In this document: positions 29,764 through 40,090 of the stretch, one piece after another | Layout: every line of letters starts with the position of its first letter | How positions within the stretch are numbered: position 1 is the stretch's first letter | Assembly: GCA_037043455.1 (NCBI GenBank) | Contig: JAWPHD010010349.1 | Location: 30,611-94,610 of the forward strand | Reading direction: 5' to 3' | DNA length: 64,000 nt | From: Cyrtodaria siliqua | Lineage: Eukaryota > Mollusca > Bivalvia > Adapedonta > Hiatellidae | Position numbers and translations under genes: made by a program | Notes under the pieces: model-generated | What the model saw: only the letters and a program-made list of their open reading frames with translations | Told to the model about the DNA's origin: nothing | Database searches by the model: none

Positions 29764-30525
29764 TTACATTAATTCCTTCAAAACAAATCGAAATGATGTG
29801 TGGACACCATTAAGATTAATAATCTTACCAGAGAAGTCGGTTATGTAAATATGAATACTGTTAAAGATCGTTTTGTTTACTTCGCTGAACCCGACTCTCA
29901 TCGGTATATTTTCAAATGGATACGCTCTCGTAAGAGCAGCTGTACTTATTTCATAATTGACATCTCCGTATGATCCATCAACAATCGAATTACTTATCAA
30001 GTCACAGTGGATATACAATGTATCGATAGAATTTATTATGTCTGGTGTCGCAGTTCCAAATTTAGTTTCTCTAATAACCGCATCTTTGTCAAACCCGATC
30101 AAGGTGTGAAAGTTTGATTCTCTCAAATCAAGCACAAAGTTATTATGAATGGTAACCAAACATTTGAAACTTGATGAATCAAACTCAATTTGTATCGGGA
30201 CAGGCGTGTCATCAGTTAAATCATTGTTTACAGTCAATGCTTCTTTCGTGTAATTATCGATATCACCATAAATGTAATTTCCGTTTCTAAAAATAATACT
30301 TTTCCAATCTGCTCCATTGTGATACCTTATCACTTTGCTATTAAAATCCTCACTAATATTATACCACGAGTAAGTCACGTAATTAATCTTATCGAGTCCA
30401 ATGACATACTGTTTTTTCCTACCTAATATTAATGGTCTGTCAAATGCAGTTGCAAAATTACTCGGTGTATTTGAGCTATCAATTATTGACGCTTTTTCTG
30501 ATGATAATACAATTTTTTGTTCCAT
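29764..30525 (-). CDS. Polinton penton-like (minor capsid) protein
   Basis: 253-residue intact frame starting MEQKIVLSSEKASIIDSSNT. It is beta-rich throughout with little helix, in the size range and position of the Polinton single-jelly-roll penton protein, next to the capsid gene. Ends with FRFVLKELM. No break, in contrast to its neighbours. Assignment rests on length, neighbours and strand pattern rather than on a signature motif. Confidence 0.65.
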   Translation of the reverse strand: MEQKIVLSSEKASIIDSSNTPSNFATAFDRPLILGRKKQYVIGLDKINYVTYSWYNISEDFNSKVIRYHNGADWKSIIFRNGNYIYGDIDNYTKEALTVNNDLTDDTPVPIQIEFDSSSFKCLVTIHNNFVLDLRESNFHTLIGFDKDAVIRETKFGTATPDIINSIDTLYIHCDLISNSIVDGSYGDVNYEISTAALTRAYPFENIPMRVGFSEVNKTIFNSIHIYITDFSGKIINLNGVHTSFRFVLKELM

Positions 30526-30597
30526 ATAATATAGGATGGATAAAATTAATCACCTTTGTAATACAGTTTAAAACTTGTTTTTTTCAAAATTGAAAAC

Positions 30598-30873
30598 TTA
30601 AGTGCTATGTCTTATTCTTGGAGAGATGGCCCAATAATGAGATTTCGAAAGATATGCTTCAAGTGTTTCTTTTAGTACTCGTTTACCATTTTCTATTTTT
30701 GGGTCAGCAAATGACTCTCCGTAGCCTATATTAAACAAACTATTTTTTTCTACTTTAATGTCTGTATTTGTAACTGTATATGTAAAAAAAGGAGTATGAT
30801 AATGAACCTTTGGAAACGGCCGAGCACGACACATACGAAATATTGCAGTCTCGGTTTGATTGAGACTGTTCAT
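30598..30873 (-). CDS. Polinton hypothetical protein, 91 residues
   Basis: Short intact frame MNSLNQTETAIFRMCRARPF to RIRHST. Contains FFTYTVTNTDIKV, which may be beta-structured. Not recognised. It may be a truncated capsid-accessory gene. The following 31000-31095 has no gene. Confidence 0.35.
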   Translation of the reverse strand: MNSLNQTETAIFRMCRARPFPKVHYHTPFFTYTVTNTDIKVEKNSLFNIGYGESFADPKIENGKRVLKETLEAYLSKSHYWAISPRIRHST

Positions 30874-31095
30874 GAGCGGTAGTGAAATATGCTAGCTACC
30901 GCTCACGCCCTATAGCCCCGGGTTGAGCAGAACTCAATATTAATAAAATCAATAGTACAAAAGTTTAACCTTCCCGAAGATGGCATGCATATGGCAGTGG
31001 ACATGGGGTTCATGACTTCCCCATGTCGTACGGCGTATGGTCCCAGTATCTAATACAATTAAATGCCCCGAAGAGCGAAATAAACATAATGGAAT

Positions 31096-32294
31096 TTAGT
31101 TGGGCGCAGCAAGGTCTGCTTCAACTATATAACGCCCGGGTTTTACAATTGTTGCGCCGAGGGGACGTATACCAACACCGAGATATTCTGTAGCATATAT
31201 TTCACTTTTTATAAGCGGATTGGTTACAAAAGTAAACGCTTCGAGAAAAGCATCACGTTTGGTTCTTTCAAGTTTTTTCGTGTCGGGTACGATACATATT
31301 CACGGGCATCATACATGATGCTCATTCCATCATCTATTGTAGCCTCAAGAATTAGAATCCGGCTTAAATAGTCTACTTTTACTTTCAACTCATCAATTAT
31401 ACCAAGAATTGCTGTATGCCGACTATCAGACTTTTGATTATGCTCTTTAAGAAAAGCTATTTCACCATCAAAAGTTTTGCTTCTTTCAACCTGAGCAGCT
31501 TCCAATTGCTTTGAAGCATCATCAATAGCAGTCTCAAATTGATCAGTGTTAACCAGTTTGCTCAAAGCAGTCTCTAGCGACTTACCGTCAACCATTTTCT
31601 TTTTGATGTCTTCAAATTCATTGTTGATATCAGCAACGTTGGTATTTATCTGCTCATTTAATATTTTAATTTGAGTTACTTCGGCAATAAAAGTAGTTCT
31701 CATTAGTTTTGAAGCATCGGCAGTAGCAGTTTCTAGTTCATTGTTATCAACCATTTGTTTATTGATTTCTCCAATCCGTGTATTAATATTTTGAACAACA
31801 GATCTTATTTGTTCGCTTAATTTCTTGAAGTTTTCACTCTCTTCCAATACATCTTCTTTCTTTTCTAGCTCTTTCAAAGCATCACCCAGAAGTTTTATTT
31901 CATCTTTCAATCCGTTTTGAATTTCAATCTTTTTCTCACGGTGTGCTTGTAACTTTGTTTGTATTTGACTAAGTTTATCATCATCACCTGTTGTCAAATC
32001 TTTCATCACATCTAGAATTTTATCAATATTATAATCACGTATTATTTTTGCAACTCTTCTCTGAGTAAATTGCTTTGTTGCTGCATCATCTGCTCTAACT
32101 GAATTGCCAACATTGGTAATTTTATTATTATCCATGTTGAGATCACTTCTCAAAACATTTTCCTGGTTTCTACCCTTGTGAAGATAATTTATCAAACGTT
32201 TTTGTTTTACATACTCAGACAGCACAATACCAAAGTTTGTAATTTTAACACTGCCAGTAGTAACTTCCCCACCTAAATCATTAAAAAGTCCCAT
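31096..32294 (-). pseudogene. Fiber-like coiled-coil protein of the Polinton, one frameshift near the end
   Basis: The main frame (31224-32294) has 356 residues. Residues 51-76 read DLNMDNNKITNVGNSVRADD then AATKQF, close to the DxxMxxxKITNLxxPxxxxDAxTK motif of phage tail and virus fiber shafts. Next comes a basic segment, then about 200 residues of heptad coiled coil with repeated ETA..DASK and V.DIN.E modules. After a frameshift near an A-run at 31270 the reading frame continues as KRDAFLEAFTFVTNPLIKSE to a stop at 31096. This adds about 55 residues that may be the head. A trimeric attachment fiber is inferred. Confidence 0.6.
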
Positions 32295-32313
32295 TATATA
32301 TAATATGATTAGA

Positions 32314-32953
32314 TTAAATTTCGCCGTTGAAGTTACGCTTTACTAACTTCCTAGGGCGATCAAGATACAAAAAGTCGTACTGTTTGTCAGTTGCTTTTTT
32401 ATACTGATCTTTGCTGACATATTGTTCGTTGGAAAGCATGCCCAGCTCACGATTAACCGGAGTCGCGAAAAAGATGTAATGAGAACAGTTCAACCGAATG
32501 TCTTTGGGAGTTTTGTAATAAGACTGAAATAAATAAATCACGCATCAGTTTTTGTGCCTTCCCTGGATGAAATAATTAAAAATATCGTTTTGAGCTCGCA
32601 AACATAATCATCAAAAATAGCTATCTTTTGAGTATCAGAATCCAAATCATTCACAGAGATAACTTCATCATTTGAACGTTCTAATATGTCGTCGACTGGA
32701 ATTTATACTTTTTTGCTATCTTTTCAAGTTTTTGTGACAGAACCTGATACTTAGACTGTTCAAAGTTTTTAGCAAACAAGTAAATCTTGTCGTTGTATAT
32801 CAAAGGTTTTAATAACATATGAACTTATGTGTTTGTCTTGCCAGAACCTGAATTACCACAAATTAACATTCTAAAACAACAGTCTGGCATAAAGTTCCAT
32901 ATTTGTTTAAAATTACCGTTTTCTGTTTTCATATCATAGTTTGGAAATTGCAT
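32314..32953 (-). pseudogene. Polinton genome-packaging ATPase (FtsK/HerA type), broken
   Basis: Starts at 32953 (MQFPNYDMKTENGNF). Walker A is LICGNSGSGKTNT (about 32834-32865), directly followed by an in-frame TAA. Walker B is QKIAIFDDYV (about 32600-32630). The C-terminal block is YLFQSYYKTPKDIRLNCSHY (32314-32541), which holds the conserved sensor region. Stops and frameshifts separate the three parts. The P-loop and acidic residues are themselves intact. Confidence 0.85.
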
Positions 32954-33037
32954 TATAATAATACTTAGATAATACTTGTCTTAACTTATTTTAACTTATC
33001 CTAATTTATCTTAATTTAATCTAACCTTATATTATAC

Positions 33038-34333
33038 ATGTCTTTTTTAAAATGGAAAGAATTAGCAGATAAAAAGCGAAAAGCGAGTGAGCTTGTCAAA
33101 GAATACAAGAATAGAGTTATTCGCAAAATACTCGAAAAAGGAGCTAGTCGTGATTTGTACGCAGAAGAATTTAATCCTGTAACTAGCGAAATAACAGAGC
33201 AAATAAGACCGCTAGCTGAACATTTGATGACCCTTCCGGAAATACACCAACAGTTGGCTCTTCTTCCTGAGACAATACGCCCACAATTACTTGCCTCGCT
33301 TGATCGTGGAGCTATATGACCGCCTGACCGCGGAGCTATAGCACCACCACCACCACCACCACCGCCACCAAAAAAAACGTGCATCATTTGATCTCGAGGT
33401 AGAAAACATAGAAGAAGAAGAATGGGAAGAAAAACCGGTGTATGATATTGACTTGGACGCTGGCATGAATAAAGAAGTACTTCATAAGTATGGCTTGTTA
33501 ATACCAACTGAAATACCAGGTATTATGGAAAGAAGAGCTGAATATGATAGGCATATTGAAAGGGCTGAAGAGATATTTAAGGAAATGTCCCGCGAGATAA
33601 ATGGTCTTCAGACACAAATAAACAACCTAAGCGAAGAAAAACTCAAGGAGTCGTATGATAATGCGAAAACCATTGCGACTAAAACTAAATATTCAAAATT
33701 ACTCAAGGACCCCGATGACACCGTAAACAAGAGAGATTTACTTGCAAAAAAATATAATGAAAAAGCAGATGAGGCAAATGCTCTCGGGTTTTACATAAAT
33801 AGGTTACCTGAGCGGATTCGGGCAGCCAGCAAAACTGCACAAAATACTGGCAAGGGGATGCAACAAAAAAGAAATTCCTACAAAGTCGACAAAGATGGTC
33901 ACTATGGAATGTTACAAATGGATTTACCCAAGCGTGTTGGTCATCACAAACGTATTGCCAAACTAGGAGAAGCAGTTGTGTTAGACCTAAAAGTAGACGA
34001 TGATTTTATAGACTTGATAACAAAACGTTACAACAATGGAAAAACGTATTCAAAGTTGTCTCAGAATGTTTTTAAAGAACTAAAGAATTATCTGATTTAA
34101 CAATTCATAAAGGTTCTTCAAAGTTCACGAAGATTTTAGGAGGTTGTGTTGAATATTACAATAGCCCTAAAGATTTGATGGATGATCTAGAGTTGGTATG
34201 TGGAAGTATCGAATCAGGAAATAATAGTCCACAGATAATAAATAAAAGTATAAGCATAATCGATGAATTATTAAAAATAGGCGAAATGTCACCCAACGAG
34301 CACGAGCAACTATTTTCTAAATATTTTAATTAA
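33038..34333 (+). pseudogene. Polinton coiled protein with polyproline tract, frame breaks
   Basis: First divergent (plus-strand) gene, 85 nt from the ATPase start, so the two probably share a bidirectional promoter region. Starts MSFLKWKELADKKRKASELV, helical. After a stop at 33317-33319 the text gives a run of about ten Pro codons (CCACC repeats, 33341-33370). Coding resumes with DLEVENIEEEEWEE and MYDIDLDAGMN (33438-34100), then LPKRVGHHKRIAKLGEA. After another break at 34100 it continues as LTIHKGSSKFTKILGG to a TAA ending at 34333. Corresponds in position to Polinton proteins of unknown function. Confidence 0.6.
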
Positions 34334-34357
34334 ATTATTGTCTAACTGTAATTATAC

Positions 34358-34792
34358 ATGAAAACCAAAGAAGAATTAATTGATCACTTGACGCGACGTG
34401 TGGCTGCATACAGACGCAGTTATAAATTGTGCGGTATTATAAACACAACGTTACAGATTACCAGCGGAATAATTGGTTTTGGTGCTCTCCTAGCATTAGT
34501 TCCAGCAATTCCTGTTTTCATAGCTATGGTTGGTGCAGTTCCTCCAGTAGTTGCTGTTTTAGTGAGTAAATCAAGAATAGCAGAAAAAAAGACTTTGTTA
34601 AAAACACATCATAGGAGTTTTAAACAACTTCTATCATATGTTCAAACAACAACAGGACTAGAAAATGATGTAGAGGTGATTAGGATTACCTTCAATAAAA
34701 TATTAGAGATTCAAAAGAATGATAACTTTACAGAACCTCTGGAAATGTATATGAAAAGATTCAAGTTAAACGGTCATGGCATTCAGTCGTAA
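34358..34792 (+). CDS. Polinton two-helix membrane protein
   Basis: 144-residue intact frame, 25 nt after the previous gene. Residues about 25-45 (IINTTLQITSGIIGFGALLA) and 47-68 (VPAIPVFIAMVGAVPPVVAV) form two adjacent hydrophobic segments with a Pro-Ala-Ile-Pro turn, flanked by basic arms. No homologue recognised. A hairpin membrane protein, perhaps holin-like or envelope/membrane-remodelling, is possible but not shown. Confidence 0.6.
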   Translation: MKTKEELIDHLTRRVAAYRRSYKLCGIINTTLQITSGIIGFGALLALVPAIPVFIAMVGAVPPVVAVLVSKSRIAEKKTLLKTHHRSFKQLLSYVQTTTGLENDVEVIRITFNKILEIQKNDNFTEPLEMYMKRFKLNGHGIQS

Positions 34793-35314
34793 TTCTTTTT
34801 TGACTTGTTTCCATATCCTATCATACTTTTCTCTGGTCGATATTGTTTTAATCAGTTTTGTTTCTTTTTCTATTTTTAATATTTTAAATATTTTCTGAAA
34901 AATGTATTCAAATTTGATTGATCTTTTTCGGCCTTCTATTTGATCCAAAACCTTTATAATTTTGTAAAACAAATCTTCAAATCTTTGTCTATTTTAAGAA
35001 GACAAATCAAATGCTACCAAGTATTTATCTAAATGATAATTTCTGTGGTAAATAGCTTTCTTTTGACTGTAGGCGCAACCTGTGATAATATTATAACCAT
35101 TGTGAGTGCCACAATTAAGGCAAACACGCTCGTTATCGAAAACTTCACAAGTATCGTTACAATTTACACATGCATAAGTACACTTGTAACACAGTTTGGT
35201 TCTTGTGCAATATTTACAAAGCTTTTTATTAGTTGTGTAAAATAAGATGCAATCTGTGCACACCCCAGGGGTATCAATAATATCTAAAACTCTTTCACAA
35301 TATTTGCAATTCAT
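34766..35314 (-). pseudogene. Zinc-ribbon protein resembling poxvirus/NCLDV late transcription factor VLTF3, one stop
   Basis: Minus strand, overlapping the end of the membrane-protein gene by 27 bp. The N-terminal half is rich in CxxC pairs: CKYC, CTDC, CKYC, CYKC, CVNC, CLNC. YHRNYHLDKYL follows, comparable with the YKRxNHFxxxL motif that follows the zinc ribbon in VLTF3-type factors. An in-frame TAA at about 34991-34993 precedes a helical part (QIEGRKRSIKFEYIFQKIFK) in the same frame to 34766. The match is by eye and moderate. Confidence 0.4.
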
Positions 35315-35379
35315 TAAATTATACTATGGAAATATATATTTAAATAAGGCTTAAAAATATTATCTTACGTAATATTATA

Positions 35380-35713
35380 ATGGGACAAGTAGTAAAGAAA
35401 ATAATCAAAAACTTTAAGAAAGATCAAATGGCATATGCTCAAACGGTTGATTTTGAAGATGCGAGTAAATTAGACGCAGACCTTTTAATTTTTTCAAACT
35501 TTCAAGATTTGACTGAAAGAATTATAACAATGACACAACAACTAAAAGTGTCATGGAAAATAGAAAAAGAGGTATAAACAAACTACGTTCTTTGTGCAAA
35601 AAACAAATTTCAGAGGCAACCATTTACCATCCAACTTTATACAAAGTTTCTTTTATTGCCCACTATGATATTTTACTTGACCGAGGAATTAAAATTATTA
35701 TGTATGGATAATA
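35380..35713 (+). pseudogene. Small Polinton ORFs in two overlapping frames
   Basis: 35380-35577 encodes MGQVVKKIIKNFKKDQMAYA onward (65 residues, basic N-terminus). A second frame from 35549 encodes about 54 residues ending LLDRGIKIIMYG. They overlap by 29 bp and might be one decayed gene or two. Not recognised. Confidence 0.35.
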
Positions 35714-35817
35714 AAAAAAAAATAATATAATCTAACCGGGGAATAAATATTTTACTTCAACAATTAATTAATTATTTAATAGGGGCTTAAAGAAATAATC
35801 TCATGTAATATTATATA

Positions 35818-38800
35818 ATGAGTATCCGAGAAATTGAAACATCCCCAAAACAGTATAGTAAGGTTTTTAAAGTAGATATTTATAATAGTAGTTATCCGAT
35901 TGTTCAACTACAAAAAATACACTATTCTGCTCTTATGTTTCTCAAAGTAGAACTAAAAAGAACAGGTGGATTTAAATTAGGCATTAATGTAAAACTTACT
36001 TTTAAAAAAGTAGTACCGGTGGATAAAGGAGGTTTTGTTATTATATACAAAGCAGCTTACTTTTCCTCGAAGGCTGTAATACTATTAAACAAAAATCAAA
36101 TATCAGAAGCAATAGACAAAGCGCAGGAAGAAATTTTAAAAAGAATTGGTAATTGGCTTTCTGAAGGAAGTGGTTGGGTAATTGAAACACTAGAAGGACA
36201 CTATATAAATCGAAGGTAGCTCTTATTTGGATTTACCAAAAGAACTTGCTAATGCTAGGAAAGGATTAATAAATATAAAAAATGAAGATAACGAATGATT
36301 CAGATGGTGCCATTTGGCTTATGAATTTCCTGTTAAAAAAGATCTTCGAAGAATAACAAAGCATAAAAAGCATATTGGGGATATTAATTACAAAGGAATT
36401 ACATTTCCTGTTACTATCAAACAAATCCCAAAAATAGAAAAAACAAAACAACATTTGTTTTAACATATTTGGATACGAAGATAATCAAGTACACCCTTTG
36501 TGCATATCAAAAAATAAATTAGAGAAAACATGCAATATGCTTTTAATAACTGAAAAAGAAAAACTAATTACGTGTGGATAAAAGATTTTAACAGACTAAT
36601 GTTTAGTCAAACAGCATACGAAGGAAAAAAATGGTTTTGTAAAACATGCCTGCAATGCTTTAAATTCGAAAGGGTGTTAAAAGCTCATAAGCCAGATTGT
36701 CTTTCACTTAACGGAAAACAAGCAATAAAAATGCCAAGTAAAGAGGAAAAAAGTTAAGTTTAAAAACTATGACAGGCAACTTATGGTTCCGTTTGTTATA
36801 TATGCTGATTTTGAAGCAATAACTGAAAGTATTTCTTCGGCGTCGAACAATACTGAAAAATCACATACGGAAGCATATCAAAAGCATACTGATTGTAGTT
36901 ATGGGTATAATGTTGTTTGTTGTTATGATGATCAATATTCAAAACCAGTTGTGACATACAGAGGGGACCAAATGCTGTTTACAAGTTTTTAGAAAAAATG
37001 ATAGAAGAAGAAAAGTGGTGCAAGAAAACTATGAATGCAAACTTTAAAAAGAGATCTAGTAATGTCACAGGAAGAAGAAGCTAGATTCCAAAAATCTAAA
37101 TCATGTCATATTTGTGGAAATAGTTTTTCAATAACTCTTAAAAAAGATGACCCAAGTCGTACAGTAGCATATGAAAGCTCCGTTAGAAAAGTCAGGGATC
37201 ATTGTCATATAACTGGAAAGTACAGGGGAAGCGCTCATGACACATGTAATATTATTTTCAAACTAACTAAAAAAATACCTGTTGTGTGTCATAACTTGAG
37301 AGGATATGACTCTCAATTCATAATGAAACATATCGGAAAGTTTAAACAAAACATAAATGTTATACCGAATAACATGGAAAAGTATATGGCTTTCATGTTA
37401 GGAAAAAGTTTAGTATTTATTGATAGTTATTATTTTATGTCCCAATCATTAGATAATCTAGTAAAAAACGTTCCGTCGTTTCAATACCTTTCTGAAAAAT
37501 ATAGCGGTAACAAGTTAGACTTGCTGAAACGAAAAGGCGTTCATTCTTAAGATTACATGAACAGTTTTGAACGCTTCGAGGATACTAAGTTACATGGCAA
37601 AGATAGCTTTTATTCTCAATTAAATGATGAGCATATTTCATATGCAGATTATGAACATGCTAAAAAAATATGGAAACATTTAAGATTAAAAATATGGGAG
37701 AATATCATGATCTGTATCTCAAGACCGATGCGCTGCTGCTGACAGATGTTTTTTAAAACTTTAGAAAAATGTGCATTGAGTATTACAAATTAGATCCTTG
37801 CCATTACTTCAGTAGTCCTGGTTTAGCTTGGGATGCATGCCTTAAGATGACTGGTATCCAACTTGATTTAATAACTGATATTGATCAATATTTGTTTGTG
37901 GAATAAGGATTAAGAGGCGGTACGAGTTATATTGCAAATAGATACTCACAGGCTAACAATAAATAAATGAAAAACTATGACAAGACAAAAGAAAGCAAGT
38001 ACATAATATATCTCTATGCTAATAACTAGTACAGGTGGGATATGTGCCAACCGTTGCCTACTGGCAACTTCAAGTGGGTTGATAATTTGAAAAAGGAAAA
38101 TCAAATTATATTGTTGAGTGTGATATTGAGTATTCTGAGAAACTGCATGACTCGCATAATGATTATCCTCTTGCCCCGGAAAGTTTAAATATCAAAGATG
38201 AGTGATTGTCAGACTATTGTAAACATTTAAAACAAAAGTTTAATTTAGGACATTGTAATGTTAATAAACTTGTTACGACGTTGAAAAATAAAGAAAAATA
38301 TGTCGTGCATTTTAGAAACTTAGAATTGTATGAAACGCTCGGATTAAAGGTGACAAAAATACATCGAATACTACAGTTTGACGAATCAGAGTGGTTAAAG
38401 ACATACATAGATTTTAATACTGCCAAGAGGACAGCTGTTAAAAATGCTTTAGAAAAGGATTTCTTCAAACTGATGAACAATTTAGTTTTTGGTAAAACTA
38501 TGGAAAACTTGAGAAAAAGAATTTTAAATTAACTCACGACGAGGAGGTCCTTTTAAAATATGCGGCAAGACCTTCATTTATTTCTTGTAAAATGTTTAAT
38601 GAAAATTTATTTGCTATAAACAAAATGAAAGAACGATTAGTTTTAAATCGTCCTATTTATGTTGGTATGTGTATTTTAGACTTGTCAAAATATTTGATGT
38701 ATGATTTACATTACAACTACATTAAAAACACATATGATAAAAAAGTTAAGATATTATTTACTGATACCGATTCCTTGTTTTATGAAATAATATAAAAGAT

Positions 38801-39163
38801 GTGTATGCAGACTTTTACAAGGATAAAGAACTTTTTGATAATTGTGATTATGATCCAAAAAGTAAGTTTCATTTTAATGATAATAAAAAGGTTATTGGTA
38901 AGATGAAAGATGAAACTTGCGGAATACTCTTTGTTGAATTTGTTGGATTGCGAAGTAATCTATATTCGTATGTGCTAGATAATGAGGTTAGTGCAAAGAA
39001 ATGTAAGGGCGTTAAAAAGTGTGTTGTTAAAAGACAGATAGTACATGATGATTACAAAAAAAAATTGTTGACGGCAACAGAAGCTCACCACGAGATGAAA
39101 GTCATTAGATCACAAAAGCATAACATAAGCAGCTATGCAATAAATAATGGGCAAGATACATAA
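35818..39163 (+). pseudogene. Protein-primed family B DNA polymerase of the Polinton, multiply broken
   Basis: Replicates the Polinton genome. In order: N-terminal block with GSGWVIETLEGHYIN; a C2H2-like knuckle CKTCLQCF...H...C (36635-36700); Exo I VIYADFEA (about 36795); an inserted endonuclease VII-like zinc module with CHICG and VRDHCHITGKYRG (37100-37230); Exo II HNLRGYDSQF (about 37290); Exo III region [13 protein letters not shown]; motif A region YANN-stop-YRWDM (38017-38045); motif [19 protein letters not shown] (38455-38510); motif C FTDTDSLFYE (38757-38788). Motif A has Tyr where the catalytic Asp is expected and a TAG inside. At least ten stops or shifts occur. The C-terminal end stops at the right inverted repeat. 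Confidence 0.92.
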
Positions 39164-39172
39164 GCATACAAG

Positions 39173-39510
39173 TAAAATACTCAATAGTAAAAAATGATAT
39201 GCAGAGCGATGATGAAGACTACTGCCCGGTTCCGTCTGACTTTGCCTAATGAGTTGCAAATGTTATGTTATTAAAATGACAACCGGATTGAAGTAGTATC
39301 ACAGAGAGTAGGGATAACAGCGGAGTTTCGTTTGGAAGGACTGCTCGAGTAGCTAATAGTATGCATCCGAGGCTTCTTACTCAGGTGTGACTTTATTTAA
39401 ATAAAGACATGCATGGGTTCTAGCCGCAGGTTAGCTATTGTTAGTTTCTTGAGTGAATTTTTTCAGGAGCTCGGGAGGAGAAACAGCGCTGGTACCGCTA
39501 CTCTCTATAC
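39173..39510 (-). repeat. Polinton right terminal inverted repeat
   Basis: Reverse complement of 24729-25067 with about 5% differences. The outer end reads CTACTCTCTATAC. Directly followed by CACCTGG and then a SINE remnant. Confidence 0.93.
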
Positions 39511-39525
39511 CACCTGGTGTTGTTC

Positions 39526-40090
39526 TAGTAGTTATATTTTTTTCATAATGGACCATAATGTTAATGTGCCGTAAAAAAGATGCGATGACAGAGTGGTTAG
39601 CTTACTTGCCTCTGGATATAGAATTATTGGGTTCGACTCCCGGAGGTTCACGTTTCGAGAATTGAAAACGCACTCCCTTAGATCTAGAACGTATACGTGC
39701 AAGATAGTTAAAGTTACTTCGAAAGTATGTCATTTTTCCTACGGATATAAAGCCGTTTGTCCCGTGCTGGGATTCAGGTTAAAAACTTCTGTTGTTCTAA
39801 ATACTAGTAGTTATATTTTCTCATAATTGACCATAATGTTACTGTGCGGTAAAAAAGATGCGATGACAAGAGTGGTTAGCTTACTTGCCTCTGGATATAG
39901 AAGTCTGGGGTTCGACTCCCAGAGGTTCAAGTCTCGAGAATTTAAAACACACTCCCTTAGATCTAGAACTTATTCGTGCAAGATAGTTAAAGTTACTGTG
40001 AAAGTATGTCATTCTTCCTACGGAAGTAAAGCCATTAGTACCCTGTGCAGGGAGAGACATACCCTATTCAGGCTAGAAATCTCGCTGAAC
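39526..40090 (+). repeat. Two tandem copies of a tRNA-derived SINE
   Basis: Two units about 277 bp apart. Each has TGACCATAATGTTAxTGTGC, a tRNA-like part with box A (GAGTGGTTAGCTTACTTG) and box B (GGGTTCGACTCCC), and a body with CACTCCCTTAGATCTAGAAC and GTGCAAGATAGTTAAAGTTACT. The short ORFs here are by-products. A TGTTGTTCTAGTAG remnant before copy 1 matches the end of a unit, so the Polinton adjoins a truncated third copy. Confidence 0.8.

Larger units (their letters stand above)
24729..39510. mobile_element. Polinton/Maverick DNA transposon (virus-like), degenerate
   Basis: 14.8 kb bounded by inverted repeats of about 338 bp. It carries the hallmark gene set: rve-type integrase with chromodomain, adenovirus-type protease, double-jelly-roll capsid, penton, FtsK/HerA-like packaging ATPase and protein-primed DNA polymerase B. 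Left-half genes run on the minus strand and right-half genes mainly on the plus. Several genes have frameshifts or stops, and integrase, protease and polymerase each lack a catalytic residue, so this copy looks dead. No 6-bp target duplication is visible at the ends. Confidence 0.95.

Noticed and set aside
24723..39517. 6-bp target duplication of the Polinton
   Set aside because: The flanks AGTAGT-type on the left and ACCTGG-type on the right do not match in any register tried.
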